Source: Schizochytrium sp. TIO01 (Eukaryota > Sar > Bigyra > Thraustochytrida > Thraustochytriidae). Taken from it: 64,000 nt of DNA. The stretch covers positions 1,515,501 to 1,579,500 of the forward strand of contig SMSO01000004.1 in assembly GCA_004764695.1 (NCBI GenBank). The letters are read 5' to 3'. The notes under the pieces are model-generated. The model was not told the DNA's origin. It saw only the letters and a list, made by a program, of their open reading frames with translations, and did no database searches. This document shows positions 35,433 to 47,000 of the stretch, piece after piece (positions within the stretch are counted from its first letter, which is position 1; every line of letters begins with the position of its first letter). The translations under genes and the position numbers were made by a program.

Positions 35433-36320
35433 CTATAACAAGCGGCGTTTCTTGGCGGTGTTTGTGTATGTATGACGGACCCATTCGGTCTCTGCGTTGC
35501 GATCGTCGACAGTGCCGAGTTTAATCTGAAAGAGCTGCATCTCGAATCGAGGTCCAACTTCGCTGAGCTCGACCTGTTCCTTGTCTGTTGTGTTTGCCTC
35601 GCCTCCAATCTTCTTGAATGTGTGGTGTCGAAAGGAAATAAAGTCACGGTTGTTACTGAAAGTCAAAACGCGGGTGGACTCAGGTTTGGGCACAGGGAAA
35701 AGGTATTTGAGAATATTGGTAACACGGTCTCCGAGCGCAGTGCTAAAGTTGTCGAAGATCAGGTGCGGGTAAGCTTCGGACATAGTGCCGCAGTCCTCAA
35801 TGTCATGGCGCATGACAGCATTAGTGAGCGAAAAAGTTGCGGTAGGTCCATAGGGAAGATGGCAAACCACGAGGGCATCAGGCTCACCACGGTGCTCCTG
35901 GACAAAGACAATGTCAGTGAAGTCGTTTGCACGGCAGGTATCTACAAGTTCTCCGAGCTTGACATTACCACGGTTAATACGCTGCGAATTCGGGAAGAGA
36001 AGTCGCACCTCTTTTGCGAATTGCTTAAGGCGCGAACTTGGGTCCATAGATGTAGTGACGCAGATTTTGGGGTCGCGAACTCCGGCACTCGCGTACTCGT
36101 CGTCGATGTGGCTCTTAGGCTTGATGGTATGTTCATCATCGCGGTCAAGCTCTGCTCGAAGCTCTCCTTCCTCCGCGCGAAGCTCGGTGGGAATCGGCTT
36201 GCCCTCCGCAAGAGCATCGCGAATCTGACGCTTCTTCTCGTACTGCTCACGCTCCTTGCCCTCCAAGGACTTGCGATACAGGTACTCCTTGCGGAGGCGA
36301 ATGTGCTTCCGCATCGACAT
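35433..36320 (-). CDS. IMP4: U3 snoRNP protein IMP4 (Brix domain)
   Basis: A single-exon gene of 295 residues, against 291 in human IMP4, and colinear with it along the whole length. The basic N-terminus has RLRKEYLYRKSLEGKERE, then IPTELR, DDEYASAGVRDPKI, the Brix-domain start with SMDPSSRLKQFAKEV, FVQEHRGEPDALVVCHLPYG, the block VMRHDIEDCGTMSEAYPHL, and the tail FEVGPRFEM-like segment ending HTYTNTAKKRRLL. IMP4 binds the Mpp10-Imp3 subcomplex of the small-subunit processome and helps U3 snoRNA pair with pre-rRNA during 18S processing in the nucleolus. The start ATG is the first in frame and matches family starts. The 5' side faces the 67-aa hypothetical gene across a 402-nt divergent spacer. 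Confidence 0.98.
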   Translation of the reverse strand: MSMRKHIRLRKEYLYRKSLEGKEREQYEKKRQIRDALAEGKPIPTELRAEEGELRAELDRDDEHTIKPKSHIDDEYASAGVRDPKICVTTSMDPSSRLKQFAKEVRLLFPNSQRINRGNVKLGELVDTCRANDFTDIVFVQEHRGEPDALVVCHLPYGPTATFSLTNAVMRHDIEDCGTMSEAYPHLIFDNFSTALGDRVTNILKYLFPVPKPESTRVLTFSNNRDFISFRHHTFKKIGGEANTTDKEQVELSEVGPRFEMQLFQIKLGTVDDRNAETEWVRHTYTNTAKKRRLL

Positions 36321-36499
36321 CGTCTTGAACCACTACGCAGCACCACAAAACACCGCAAGGGAGTCGACACTAACCAGGAATTGGCAAGCCTCTGCGACGA
36401 GTTTGCCGCGAGTTCTAAAGGAGCGCTTCGTCCACCACCAACAATAAACTACTCGTCAACAGAAGAGGCCTAAGAGCCAATTTGGGCCCTTTTAAGAAT

Positions 36500-36583
36500 A
36501 ACCTAACCTGTAACTTAGCCTAACCTAGCTTAGTCTGATCTAATCTAGCCTAGGCCTATCTACCACCTAGAATCAACCTAATG
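36500..36583. repeat. Degenerate CCTAACCTAG-like stretch
   Basis: Repeated variants of CTAACCTAG, TTAGCCTAA and TCTAGCCTAG fill about 80 nt of the divergent spacer between IMP4 and the next gene. The units are irregular in length. Confidence 0.7.
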
Positions 36584-36722
36584 TGATTCTTTGTTTTTTT
36601 ACTGATAAAAATTGACGATGATGGGCAAATAAACCAAGTTCGTGAGTTTGGAGTGCGGAGACACAAACAAACCGTTAAGAATCTTGAGCCCGATAGCAGT
36701 GCTAGGTGATTGTCCGAGACAG

Positions 36723-36926
36723 ATGGCGGACGTGAGCATGGCACAGGAGCAAGTGGCGCCGGAAGATAGAGCAAGGGCGAGGCTGAAGGCAGAGAAGTTA
36801 TGGCAATGGGATCTCCCAGCTCACTTACTTGAGGCCAAGCTTGTGCGGGCTAGGAAACAGGTGGAACAAGAGTTACTCCAGAAATATATTGATGAGGAAA
36901 AAGCAAAGGACGCTGCCTCCGCATAA
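36723..36926 (+). CDS. Small hypothetical charged protein, 67 aa
   Basis: The first in-frame ATG is at 36723; the frame is open further upstream but without ATG. The product is rich in Ala, Glu, Lys and Leu, with a single aromatic cluster LWQWDLPAHLLEAKL followed by a helix-forming stretch of alternating charged residues, predicted to be mostly alpha-helical and perhaps a short coiled coil. I do not recognise a family. It stands alone between the divergent IMP4 and the convergent FSH1-RWD-GTPase gene, and its composition differs clearly from random frames nearby. It could be a subunit of a larger complex; no function is inferred. Confidence 0.45.
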   Translation: MADVSMAQEQVAPEDRARARLKAEKLWQWDLPAHLLEAKLVRARKQVEQELLQKYIDEEKAKDAASA

Positions 36927-37354
36927 AAAATGTTCTGAAGATCATAACTAATTGCAGAAAGGGATGCTCCTTAGGAAAAACTACTCTTTTTCTTGACATA
37001 TATTCGTACGCACTGAAATGGCAGAGCTGCAATTGCTCAGATTGAACCTTATAAAACGAATCTAGAAAGTAGCATGAATTCTAAGTCTTAAATTTGTCTA
37101 TTAATTTAGCACGAATTCCAGCCATGCTATGTGGAAGTGCTTACTATTATATTTCAAGGACACACAATCGAACTTTTCTCCCTTTAACGTTTCGGGTTCT
37201 CCCGAAGAATTACTTCATTTTGAGTTTATTTGGTTTCAGAGCAATATAATCCAAATTTGCTGGTGAAGAATATGCAGTAATCTATGAAATTAATTTTCCT
37301 ATTAACTCCGGAACAGAACAAGCAAAACAAAAAGGTTCGAAACTAAGTTTAGCT
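36927..37354. other. Convergent intergenic spacer
   Basis: An A+T-rich 3'-to-3' spacer with no further gene. It should contain the 3' UTRs of the small ORF and of the fusion gene. Confidence 0.7.
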
Positions 37355-40311
37355 TCATGAGCGCATCGGGTTGGTCTTCGGTTTGAGAGTGTGCTGCCAG
37401 GCCACCTTTCTATTAGTCAAAATACGCAAAACTTGGAGAGATGAATCGACGACTGTATCCTTACCCACAAGACGCACCTGGCCACCAGGAGTTCGGGTTG
37501 TACCCTCAGCACGAATGAAGTCTCCTTCGAGTCTATAAGCCTCAATCACGTTATGCTTAAGAGCCGAAAAAATGTCCTCTACAGTGCTGCCAGGCAAAGC
37601 TTGCAAGCACTCTTTACGTTGGGCTGACTTTAAATCTGTAGACGGGTAAACGAGCGTCGGCTCGCGAAGAGCCACAGCAGAACTAATACAATCTACAACA
37701 CCAGTTGAGCCAAAAATGTCCATCACTTTCTGGGCAGCTTCGAGCTTTGTTTGCAATCCCTCTTTCACTGAATCTCCGACTTGAAAAGATGAGGAACCGA
37801 ATTCATAGGTGATCTTGTTCTCTGCAGCCAGAGAAAGCAAATGAGTTTCGAGCATCGCACTGCAAGGTACTGCAACATAGCCCTGTTCCAGAGCAATCTT
37901 TTTGGCGTACTCCAACTTGGCCAAGCCTTCTTCCATACCAGTCTTTGCATTGAGAACAAGGCGGTCACTCTTGTTCAAAGCAAGGCACATTGGAAAGCGG
38001 ACACTAAGGAAGTGCGCAATGAAACGATGAAGGTCGGCCCGCGTCCAAGTTTCTGCAACACCAGGATCAAGCTTACTACGCGCCGCGGCCGCCGCAACAA
38101 TACTCTTTGTGGGACCTTGGTACCCAGTAAGCAGGGCAACGAGGCGGGCTTCTGCAGCGCGATCTGAGGTCTTGTCACGTGAAGCACGAACCACACCACG
38201 CCATTTTGCAATTACATTTCCAAAGATCCAACGATGAAGCTCCTCGCGGACCCATTTGATGTCTTCTTCAGCAGACGAAGCCGACTGAAGATCATCCATA
38301 ACAGCCACGCCATTACGGTCACTTGATCCAGATACATCTACCACGTGGATGAGGACATCAGCATCACAAAGGTCATTAAGAAACTTGTTTCCCTTACCTT
38401 GGCCCTTGTATGCGCCAGGAATTAGCCCAGCCACATCCTTAATGAGCAGAGGCAACAAGCGCCGACCTTGGCCATCTCGACCATGTTCAGTCGCCCAGTC
38501 CTCAGCACTTTGCGCCATAGATGGGTCTACATGGTCAGCGACATCATTGGAAGCCCACCAACCCACGCCAAAGTTGGGCTCAATTGTAGTGAAAGGGTGC
38601 GCAGCAACCTTGGCCATGGTCTGAAGTCGTGTTGTACAACAGAAGAGAGTAGACTTGCCTGCAGATGGTTTGCCAACAAGTCCAACTACGAACTTTTTCA
38701 CACCACGCCCCTTGGCAATGTGGCCTGCGTCTTCCACTGGGCTAACTTGACGGCGCGCAACCTCGTAACAAGCCTCTCGGGTAGCCTTTTCCACAAGCGC
38801 AGATTCTGCATCTTCTTCGATCTCCTCCTCCCAAATCTTACGCGTACCAGGTAGGAGATTCTCATTGTCCTCGTCTTCGTCGTCAGACCCATCTGTTGGG
38901 TCAACATTCGCAGGCTTAGTTGAAGAGGCCTTGGCTGTCAAGAGAGCAATGTTATCAGGATTTTCAAGCCATGTCTCGGCTGCTGAAATTGCTGTGTAAA
39001 CACAAGGCATACCTGCTTGTTCCGCGAGTTCGGAACGAATTTGCTGGAGGAGAAATTTCTCGGCCCGCTCTGGGAACTGAAGCATGCCAAGAGAGTGCTC
39101 AAGATTTGCTTTCGGTGTCTCTTCAGGGTAAGAAGCGGGGTAGGATACGACAAGCTTTAATTTTTCGTGCAGGGGCGAGTCCGGACATGAAAGAAGAAAC
39201 TTGAGAATACCACAAGGCTCTCCTGCGTCCGCGGGAGCCGCTTGCTTGATCTCCATCGTGTCAGGGTAAATCGACTCCATCGCTTCAATCTCATCTCGTT
39301 GCTCCGCAGCGGATTCTGCTGAAGCACACATGATCTGTGCAGGAGGCTCTTCAGCCTTCGACTTCTTGCTCGCTGCCTCTAAAGGTGCAACTGGTGCAGG
39401 AGCGGGAGGGGGTGTCTCATTACTACCAATTTCGAGGACCTTAGCGCTCATGATTCGATCATGCTGGTCGGTGAGGAAATCTACAATCAGGTTGCGGGCG
39501 TCAGCCTTGGAAGGGATGAGATGGCCTTGTTCGTGTACAAAGATGCCGGGGTTCACAAATCTCGAGGCCAACTGTTGGCTAGACTCAACAGGAACTACCT
39601 GGTCAGTCTTGCCCATGATATGCAAGCTTGGAATCTCAATGCCTTCAGGGATGTCAACATCAGCCCAAAAGGCAGGCATGTTGTTCATACCCGGCGCTCC
39701 ACCAAGTAGAACAAATTGCAGCCCCTAAGAAATCAATATATAAACAAGTGGCAAAGGCAAAATCATCCCCCCCCATAAAAAACGAAAAGATCATCATGCG
39801 CAACCACATTAACATTGCAAGACCAATAGTCGTACACAATGTTTTGTGTTAGTTTCGATCAACCATATCATCATTCATTCTGTCGAGGCGCAGCCGCACT
39901 TTTTCAAAACAGTGTCAATGTTGCTCTTCAAATGCTGCAATGCTGCAAACTTACCGGAAACTTGGAGGGCAACGCAGCCATTCTAGCAGCGGCCGCAGCG
40001 CCCATAGAGAAAGCAATAATGCCGTCGAAGGGCCCCTCTTCAGACCAGACTTTCTCGAGCATACGGAATGATTCTTGGAAAGTTCTGAGCTTCTCCTCCT
40101 CGCTTTCCATGTACCTCCACCAAGTCCTTACAGGAACAGAATCACCTTCTCGCAGGGGGAGTTCGTGAGGGGCATCTATGAAGACGAGGTTCGCGAGGTT
40201 CTTGACCTTTTTAGGCAACCAGCCCAGACGGGAGCGAAAGATCTCCTTTGTCTGGCTGCTGCCATGCAGGCAGAGCACGCGCAAGAGCTTATCGCTGGAA
40301 GGAGTCGCCAT
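37355..40311 (-). CDS. FSH1-type serine hydrolase - RWD - Obg-like GTPase fusion
   Basis: Exons 40311-39955 and 39724-37355 (230-nt intron; GTAAGT donor, CTTAG acceptor, phase 0) encode 908 residues. Residues 1 to about 200 are an FSH1/OVCA2 alpha/beta hydrolase with an intact triad: Ser102 in AFSMG, Asp160 in GKTDQVVP and His187 in EQGHLIP. A Pro/Ala-rich linker leads to an RWD domain (about 259-376) with the hallmark RDEIEAMESIYPD. An acidic linker precedes a translation-factor-class GTPase related to the YchF/OLA1-Ygr210 branch: P-loop GKPSAGKST (about 470-477), G3 in KDVAGLIPGAYKGQGKG, G4 NKSD, and a TGS-like C-terminus near VEDIFSALKHN. The frame is uninterrupted across both junctions. 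The start at 40311 has an ACCATGG context; an upstream in-frame ATG at 40380 would add 23 residues resembling a mitochondrial presequence. The combined role is unknown. Confidence 0.9.
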
Positions 40312-40380
40312 GGTGAACGAAAAGGCGCGAAATGCGCAGTTCTGGGTTTGCTCCAAAAACAATCGACTCGCCACATTCAT

Positions 40381-41823
40381 CCATTTGCATCATTTATCAT
40401 TTCTTCTCATTCACTCACTTATTATTTATTACCACTATTACTTACCTTACCTAGTCCTAGATTGACTAAAAATGTAATGCAATAGGTAGATAAGTAAAGA
40501 GCACTAGGTACATGTAATTAGCCTTTCAATACTTTTTCTTTTTTTCAAGGTTCCTGTTTTTTGTCAAGTCTCTTTGTGGGCGAGAGAATTAAGGATCAAG
40601 GACGGCTGCGGCTTTTCTTTTGCATGAGCTTTTGCAAGAATTCTGCATCGCACCAGTGAGTAATCAAAATGCAATTAAGCTCAGCGTGATGATAAGTCAG
40701 GGCGCAGAACGTGAATGAAGGCCCAAGATTGCAAACTTCATGCTTCTTGGCAGAATGATTCTTCTTCAATCGTATTAGGAACGGCAAGTTCGGCGTACAT
40801 TTCAATTAAAGGCTGAGACGGCAAAGATTGCAATCTTGTAATTCTGCAGTATGGAGCTTAAGAAATATATATGCGACCATGTAGCTGGATTTCGTAGCTT
40901 TACACCAGAGTAAAGCTGGAAATTGTGCTCAGAAACTGATGATATATTGCAAACATTGTTTTAAAAGAAAAAAAGCACTAGAAGAGGATTCTATCAAATA
41001 TGAATTCTAGCTTGTTCGCACCACAATGTTATGGTGAAAGGTTCGATATATCTATTATGCAAGACAACCAGAGCAATTTTAGAGTAGACAAGGTCGAGTA
41101 TACGAGTCTGTATAGCCATTTTGGAGAAGTAAGTATACGTCTTTTCAAACTAGTCAGGTGGTGGCGGCTTGTTTAAGCGAGAAGAACATAGGCATTATGG
41201 AAATGTGGGTAGATTAGCGGTCGAGAACCCCTAGCTCTTCACGGACAACTGCAACATATGTTCCACTAGGTAGGTTCCTAAATGCAATATGATCAATCGA
41301 TTTTAACTTTTCTTCTTTTCATCATGATGCATTGCTCCGTCGCAAAGTTTGATTGAATAACTTTACTCCTGCAGCTCAAAAATCATATAAACACTATGCG
41401 CCAAACAGTACTTCACCAGCAGCAGACTAAATAATAGTTCAATCTTTCCTGAATTTTTCCAACGATTGAACTGAGATAAGTACAAGGAATACCCAAGCGA
41501 ACTTGCCCAAGTGGAATTCATCCGCTATCACGGGTTCGTCTCAAAATGCTTCAAATAAACCAAGGGGGAAAAGTAGCATTTTATATTTTATAGTCTTAAT
41601 ACTTGCCTTCGCTCAAAAGCAAGCAAGCTGGTACACGTGCAGCGAATACAGGCTCAAGGCAACCCCCTGCGCATTATATGCCTCATTACTTCAAGAGAAA
41701 ATAGGAAAGGATACCAAGGTAGGATGGCAATGTACACATTTCGCAGGCAGACCACGTTTTTTAAAAAGCCGCAGAAGAGCCCCACTGCTCTCAAGGCCTA
41801 CACACGCTTTATCACCTGCTTTA
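40381..41823. other. Intergenic region with weak ORFs
   Basis: No confident gene. A + strand ATG frame at 41000-41176 (58 codons) includes NFRVDKVEYTSLYSHFGE followed directly by a GTAAGT-like donor, so it may be a first exon, but no second exon was found. A minus-strand open segment at 40596-40805 has no ATG and could be a terminal exon. The rest is A+T-rich. Confidence 0.45.
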
Positions 41824-42627
41824 TCACCTGATGTGTTGTGCAGATGCTGCTCTGCCGGGCGTAGTGCGCCCTCCAGTAGCGTGCGATCTTCCTCTCGCGG
41901 CACCCTGTGGACCAGGTCCGCCCTGTCTCGGGTTTGATGCCGATCCACGCGGCTGGAATCGCCCTGGCGAAGGTCCCTGGCCAGACCCTTGAGAAGGACC
42001 ATACCTAGACCTCGCAGGAGACTGGCCAGACGAATTTCCCTGAGTCGGGCGGTACCTCCCAGGGCTGTTTGCATACCTTGACGTGGATGAAGGTCTTCCA
42101 GAGGCAGAAGTTGATGCTGAGGCACTCTGAGCACGAGCCGCGAGAGAAGAAGACGAGGTCCTGGAGCTTACAAAGGTGTCGTAGTCATAATCTGCCTCCT
42201 GTTCAGCACGGTGGACGCCCTTCTGCTTAACAGTAGCCTTAATTTTCTCAATCATACGCTCTTCTCCAGTTTTGTTGGCATCTTCACTGAGCGGGTCCTC
42301 AATCACCACCTCGTCATGCGAAACCATTGAAACACCAGCTTCGACGCCTTGCGTTCCACGGGACTCTCCAAATCGGTCAAGCTTCTTGCGACGGTCTATT
42401 GCCTCCGAAGCTGCTCGAGTCCGACGGAAGAGCTTGTAGCGCTGCACACATCGCACAAAAGTGCCTTCGGCGTTGGGAAGGTACGCAATGTCAAAAACAA
42501 CATCACTCTCATCAGGGATCGACCTTCTGTGCACAGTGTTTTCATCGTCAGATGCTCCCAGGGTGAACATGGGAGGCACATTGTTCGTCGTGCGAAGCGT
42601 CGCAGGAAGGTTGTTTGTGTGGAGCAT
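41824..42627 (-). CDS. eIF3g-like protein with low-complexity tail and no RRM
   Basis: Single exon, 267 residues. Residues about 40-115 match the N-terminal domain of translation initiation factor 3 subunit G: a hydrophobic VFDIAYLPN segment, then CVQRYKLFRRTRAASEAI, DRRKKLDRFGES and a G-x-E-x-G block leading to VSHDEVVIEDP. In eIF3g this region binds eIF3i and is followed by a CCHC zinc knuckle and a C-terminal RRM. Here neither is present. After residue about 155 the protein is Ser/Gly/Arg/Pro/Gln-rich, like RGG/SR-type disordered tails, and ends HIR. I found no downstream exon encoding an RRM. It may be a genuine divergent eIF3g that replaced its RRM, or a paralogue. Confidence 0.72.
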   Translation of the reverse strand: MLHTNNLPATLRTTNNVPPMFTLGASDDENTVHRRSIPDESDVVFDIAYLPNAEGTFVRCVQRYKLFRRTRAASEAIDRRKKLDRFGESRGTQGVEAGVSMVSHDEVVIEDPLSEDANKTGEERMIEKIKATVKQKGVHRAEQEADYDYDTFVSSRTSSSSLAARAQSASASTSASGRPSSTSRYANSPGRYRPTQGNSSGQSPARSRYGPSQGSGQGPSPGRFQPRGSASNPRQGGPGPQGAARGRSHATGGRTTPGRAASAQHIR

Positions 42628-44033
42628 TATGGTTGAGGTTTAGGCGAACTTCAAAACAGATATGATATGAGTGGTCTGCTATGAGGCTTTGGAGCTTTAG
42701 GAGGAAAGTCGCAAGGACCTGAAATGGCTCGTGAAGATAGACTCGGAGTGGGTTGCAAACGCTGGTCTACCGCGTTTTAATTAATTCAACTACTTGCTCC
42801 TTGTGAGCACGTATGCAAAAGCAGAGCCTTGACACAATCGTTGTTTTGCGAAAACGAAGTCGTTGACCGGAGCCTTGAAGACGGAGAGAAAGAAGACAGC
42901 AGGTGTCAGAGAAGTCGAATGAAGACACAGGAGCCACTAAAGGAAGCAAAGGAAGGCCGCAGAAGTGCTTGTGCGGATTACGTCGTAAATAACGCAGCAG
43001 CCAGTGAACACCAGAATGCACCAAAAGCTTGATTAAGGGGCTACGAGCGCGGAGAGAGCAGCTGCGCTCAGCGGACGCTCCGAATGGGCTGCTAGCCCGA
43101 AGATTAAGCTTTACTACTTTCTCAATCTGATTGATAATCCTCTCGAGAAACTAAATTATTAAAGATGGTCAGGCCTAGTAGTAACCCCTAGCTGTTCTAA
43201 CTTTAAAAACTAAATTATAAGACGACAAGAACAACTGTGAACTAGAAAGGGTATTCCGTTCTTTTCAATTCACAAAAGAACAGATGACACCCAGAATTCT
43301 AGTGAGGTGCCAAAAGTTGAAGCGGAATTGATACTCAAATTCGTGGTCCTCAATACAACTCACGTTTGATGCGCACTACAAGTGACTTAAGTTATGTTGC
43401 ACCAAACATATAATGTTATCTTTTGAAGGATATATACACTTACAAGTGATTTTTAGATTATCTTGCATTAAATTCTATACATCTGTCCAGAATGTCAAGC
43501 AAGATGTCAAAAGTGACAAGGTTAAGCTCTCAACTTCCGTTCATCAGCCGCATCCGCATCCCACCTTGCTTTCTCGTTTCATGTTATAAGGAAAAGAAGT
43601 CAGGCACGAGCAGTGTATTCGCAAGTGCCAAGTTCCCTTCATATACTACTTTGAAAGCTGTCGCAAAGGAGCGCAAATCTTACTCAAGCAGCTTGCTTAG
43701 AATGTCTTCATTTCATAATCTTCACCTCTTCGAGATCAAAATGAGACGATGGAATATGAGTCAGCAAGCTATGAACTTCATTGTTCGAAAGTGTTTCTTA
43801 GATATTTGAATAAAAATTAGTGTCGAAAAAGCATTGTAGTGCAGAGATCAAACAAGCATGGAGCTTGAGGAAAGGTAAACAAAGAGTAATGAAATTGCAC
43901 TCAAATAGTTATGGCTCGCGTAACGTTGACGAAGCGCTTGAGAATGATGGTGAACTTTGGTTTCTTTTCTATTTGGTTTATTTGTAAACACTTGGTATAC
44001 GTTGCGGTGATGCTTAGTTCAACACTTTTATCA
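42628..44033. other. Intergenic region, one weak ORF
   Basis: A + strand ATG frame at 43492-43809 (105 codons, basic and Ser-rich) shows no domain and lies just beyond the 3' end of the ABC transporter gene; I give it low weight. The remainder has no gene. Confidence 0.5.
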
Positions 44034-47000
44034 CTAAAGAGAATTCTCACTGGCCTCTGTGGCAGCAACCATCGAGGAAAATGTGGAGTTGGGGTCAGCA
44101 AGAAGATGATCCGGGCTGTCGAACTCTACCATATTACCATCATCCATGACAAGGATGCGCTCACAGTGACGGATTGTGTTAATGCGATGTGCGATCATAA
44201 TAACAGTACTATCAGCGAACGCAGTCTGCACAACCTTTTGAATTTGCTCATCGCTTCGCATGTCCAAAGCAGACGTGGGCTCGTCCAGCACAACTACCTT
44301 CAAAGACTTGCGAAGGATTGCGCGCGCGAGAGAAAGTAATTGCCGCTCACCAATAGACAGTGATAAAGAGTTATCTTCTTTTCCTTCGGACTCTGGCTTC
44401 AAAAGGTCTCGGCTCAAACCAACACGGTCCATTGCCACCAAAAGCTCTTCATCAGTGTGTCGACGGAAAGGGTCCAGGTTACCACGCAAACCTCTTGATT
44501 TGAGAAGAAGCGGCTGTTGTGGAATGATTGTCAGAGATGATCGCAAAAGTTGTAAACCAATTTTGGAAATGTCTTGGCCATCCATGAGAATGCGCCCAGA
44601 GGTGAGTTCATGGACTCTGAAAAGTGCAATTGTCGCTAGGGTTGACTTGCCTGAACCTGATCGGCCCACTACGCCAACCTTTTGACCTCCTTCGATTGTA
44701 AAATTGAGGTTCTTCAAGGCTGGAGGGAGGTCAGGTCGGTAGCTAAGAACCACATTCTGGAACTCTAATCGCCCATGGGGCGGCCATGCCCGGTCTGAAA
44801 CAGGAATTGTGGCCAACTCCAGTTCCAGTTGGGTGAATGAGGACTGATCATGGACTTTATCGATGCTTGAATTAGGTCTTGAAGATGAATTTTCACTACC
44901 CACAATAAGCTCTTTGTCTTCTTCTTTATACCATGCTGGCTCCTGTGGAACTTTGTCACTTTTGAGCTCGATAATCCGCTCAAGACTTGTTAGAGCAGCA
45001 AACCCAATAGGAAGAGCGTTCGAAAGAATGGCAAGGAAGTAAGGAAGTAGCAAGCTATAAGAAACAGCTAGTCCCACCAACGCAGGATCATATACTTCAC
45101 GACGTAATACGACCACCAAGGCGGCACCACATGAAAGCATGAATGAAACCACGCCGCTTACAAGAGTGCTAAAGTTCACCAAGGTATAGCTAAAGTACAG
45201 ATTATTTGAGTAGCGATCCACATGAGTGTAATGACGCTTGCAGAAGAACTCCTCCAGTTGCATGCACCGAATCAGCTCACGGGCGTCAATGGTCTCAGAA
45301 ATGTTACTCAAAATAGGAGACAGCGACTGATTCGCATAACGCTTTACCTCACGATTTGAACGATCGACTGCAACTACTTGCCAACAGAAGAGTGCCAGGC
45401 CTAGAAAAATAACTGGAACGAGCTCAGGTACTACATAGCATACCACAATCGCAAGAGAAAGTAAGAGAAAAGTAAATTGAAAGACATCGTCAAAAATGAA
45501 GGCCAGCTGGCGATCAATCATGGAGAGATCACCCGAGAATCGGGAAACGATGCGCCCAGAGGGAGTTTTCTCGTACCATGTAATTGGTGCGTGAAGAATC
45601 CGATCGATGCATGAGCCATGAACATTCTGTGAGGCAGCAACCGACGAACCAGTATTGTGCAAAGACAAAATCTCGATACCAATTACATTGCAGATGCCCA
45701 AGGTGATGTAAATTGCTGCATGGTGCAAGTGCTCGTTTCGATCAGTAATTGTCGAAGCTTGGCTCACCCAGTTTGCCAAATAAAGATCACTCGCGCCCAT
45801 GAATGCATATGCAGCAATTGCGAAAACAAAAGAAAATGGTACACGATGACGGCCCATTGCACTCATATATTCCCGTACAATTTTGTATGCAACCGCACCC
45901 TTCTCACCTGTCTCCTTGGTGACCAGAGTATGGTGGCGAACAAAATCCTGTTCTTTGGAGCCCTGCACAGACTCCATCTCAGAGGACATAAGACGCATTT
46001 CAGGATGACCTTCATAGTACATTTCATCTTCGAGAACGTCATCCTCCCTGAATTCTTGTCTTTCACAATAGTTTTCTCTGCTCTTGCTATGTTGACGACC
46101 ATGGCCATCATCTTCATCCTCCTCCTCTTCATCTAGGGTTGCAACAGAAGCATTAGAGCTTTCTGATAATGGTTCATCTACTTTTGATGTCGGTACTTGA
46201 TTGAAGTCCTCTTCAGGGCCAACATTGTTTGAATCAAGAAGCTGAATATCATCATTTGATGCAGTTGTCGTCGAAGAAGGAGTTTCTACTTCATTAAGCT
46301 TTTCGTCACCGTGCATCATTCTCCACAGTGGACCTCCATGGCGAGCCATGAGTTCACCATATGGCCCTTGCTCAGCAACACGACCTGAGGCGCTGTCATC
46401 CATGACAATTATATGATCAAAATACTGCAGAAGGTGCAGCTGATTAAGTGTCATTAATACAGAGCGCCGGGCTCCTTGTGGAACTCGAAGGCTGGATGAC
46501 CGGCCTAAAAAGCCGAGTACTGTTCGACGAAACAAGTTGTTCGCAACCTCTGGGTCCACAGCGGCCAAAATATCATCCATCAGCAACAACTCAGCATCGT
46601 GATAAAGAGCACGTGCAATGGAAAGGCGTGCTGCCTGGCCTCCTGAAAAAGTTTGGCCACGTTCGCCGATTTCTGTTTCGGGTCCATCTGGCATTTGTGC
46701 TAGATCTACGTCAAGTGCAGATGCATGAAGAATACGATTGAACTTGTCCTGATCGAAGGGGTGTCCCATGACTACGTTTTCGCGTGCAGTACCACTCATG
46801 ATAAAAGGTCTTTGTGGAATATATGCTACCTTTTCGGTCATTCGAACATGCCCCTTGTCAAGAAACATTGAACCCAACACAGCGCTCAAAAGACTCGATT
46901 TACCGCTGCCCACTTTGCCAACAACAGCTACCAGGTGGTTTTGGCTTCGTACGGTAAAGCTGATGTCATATAGACGAAATTCTGTGAACTTAGCAGCGAC

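Noticed and set aside
35472-36473. A 333-codon plus-strand frame antisense to IMP4
   Set aside because: It lies opposite the clearly conserved IMP4 coding frame and has no domain of its own; a shadow frame.
43492-43809. A 105-codon plus-strand ATG frame downstream of the ABC transporter
   Set aside because: Ser/Lys-rich with no domain and no supporting context; within the length expected by chance in this composition.
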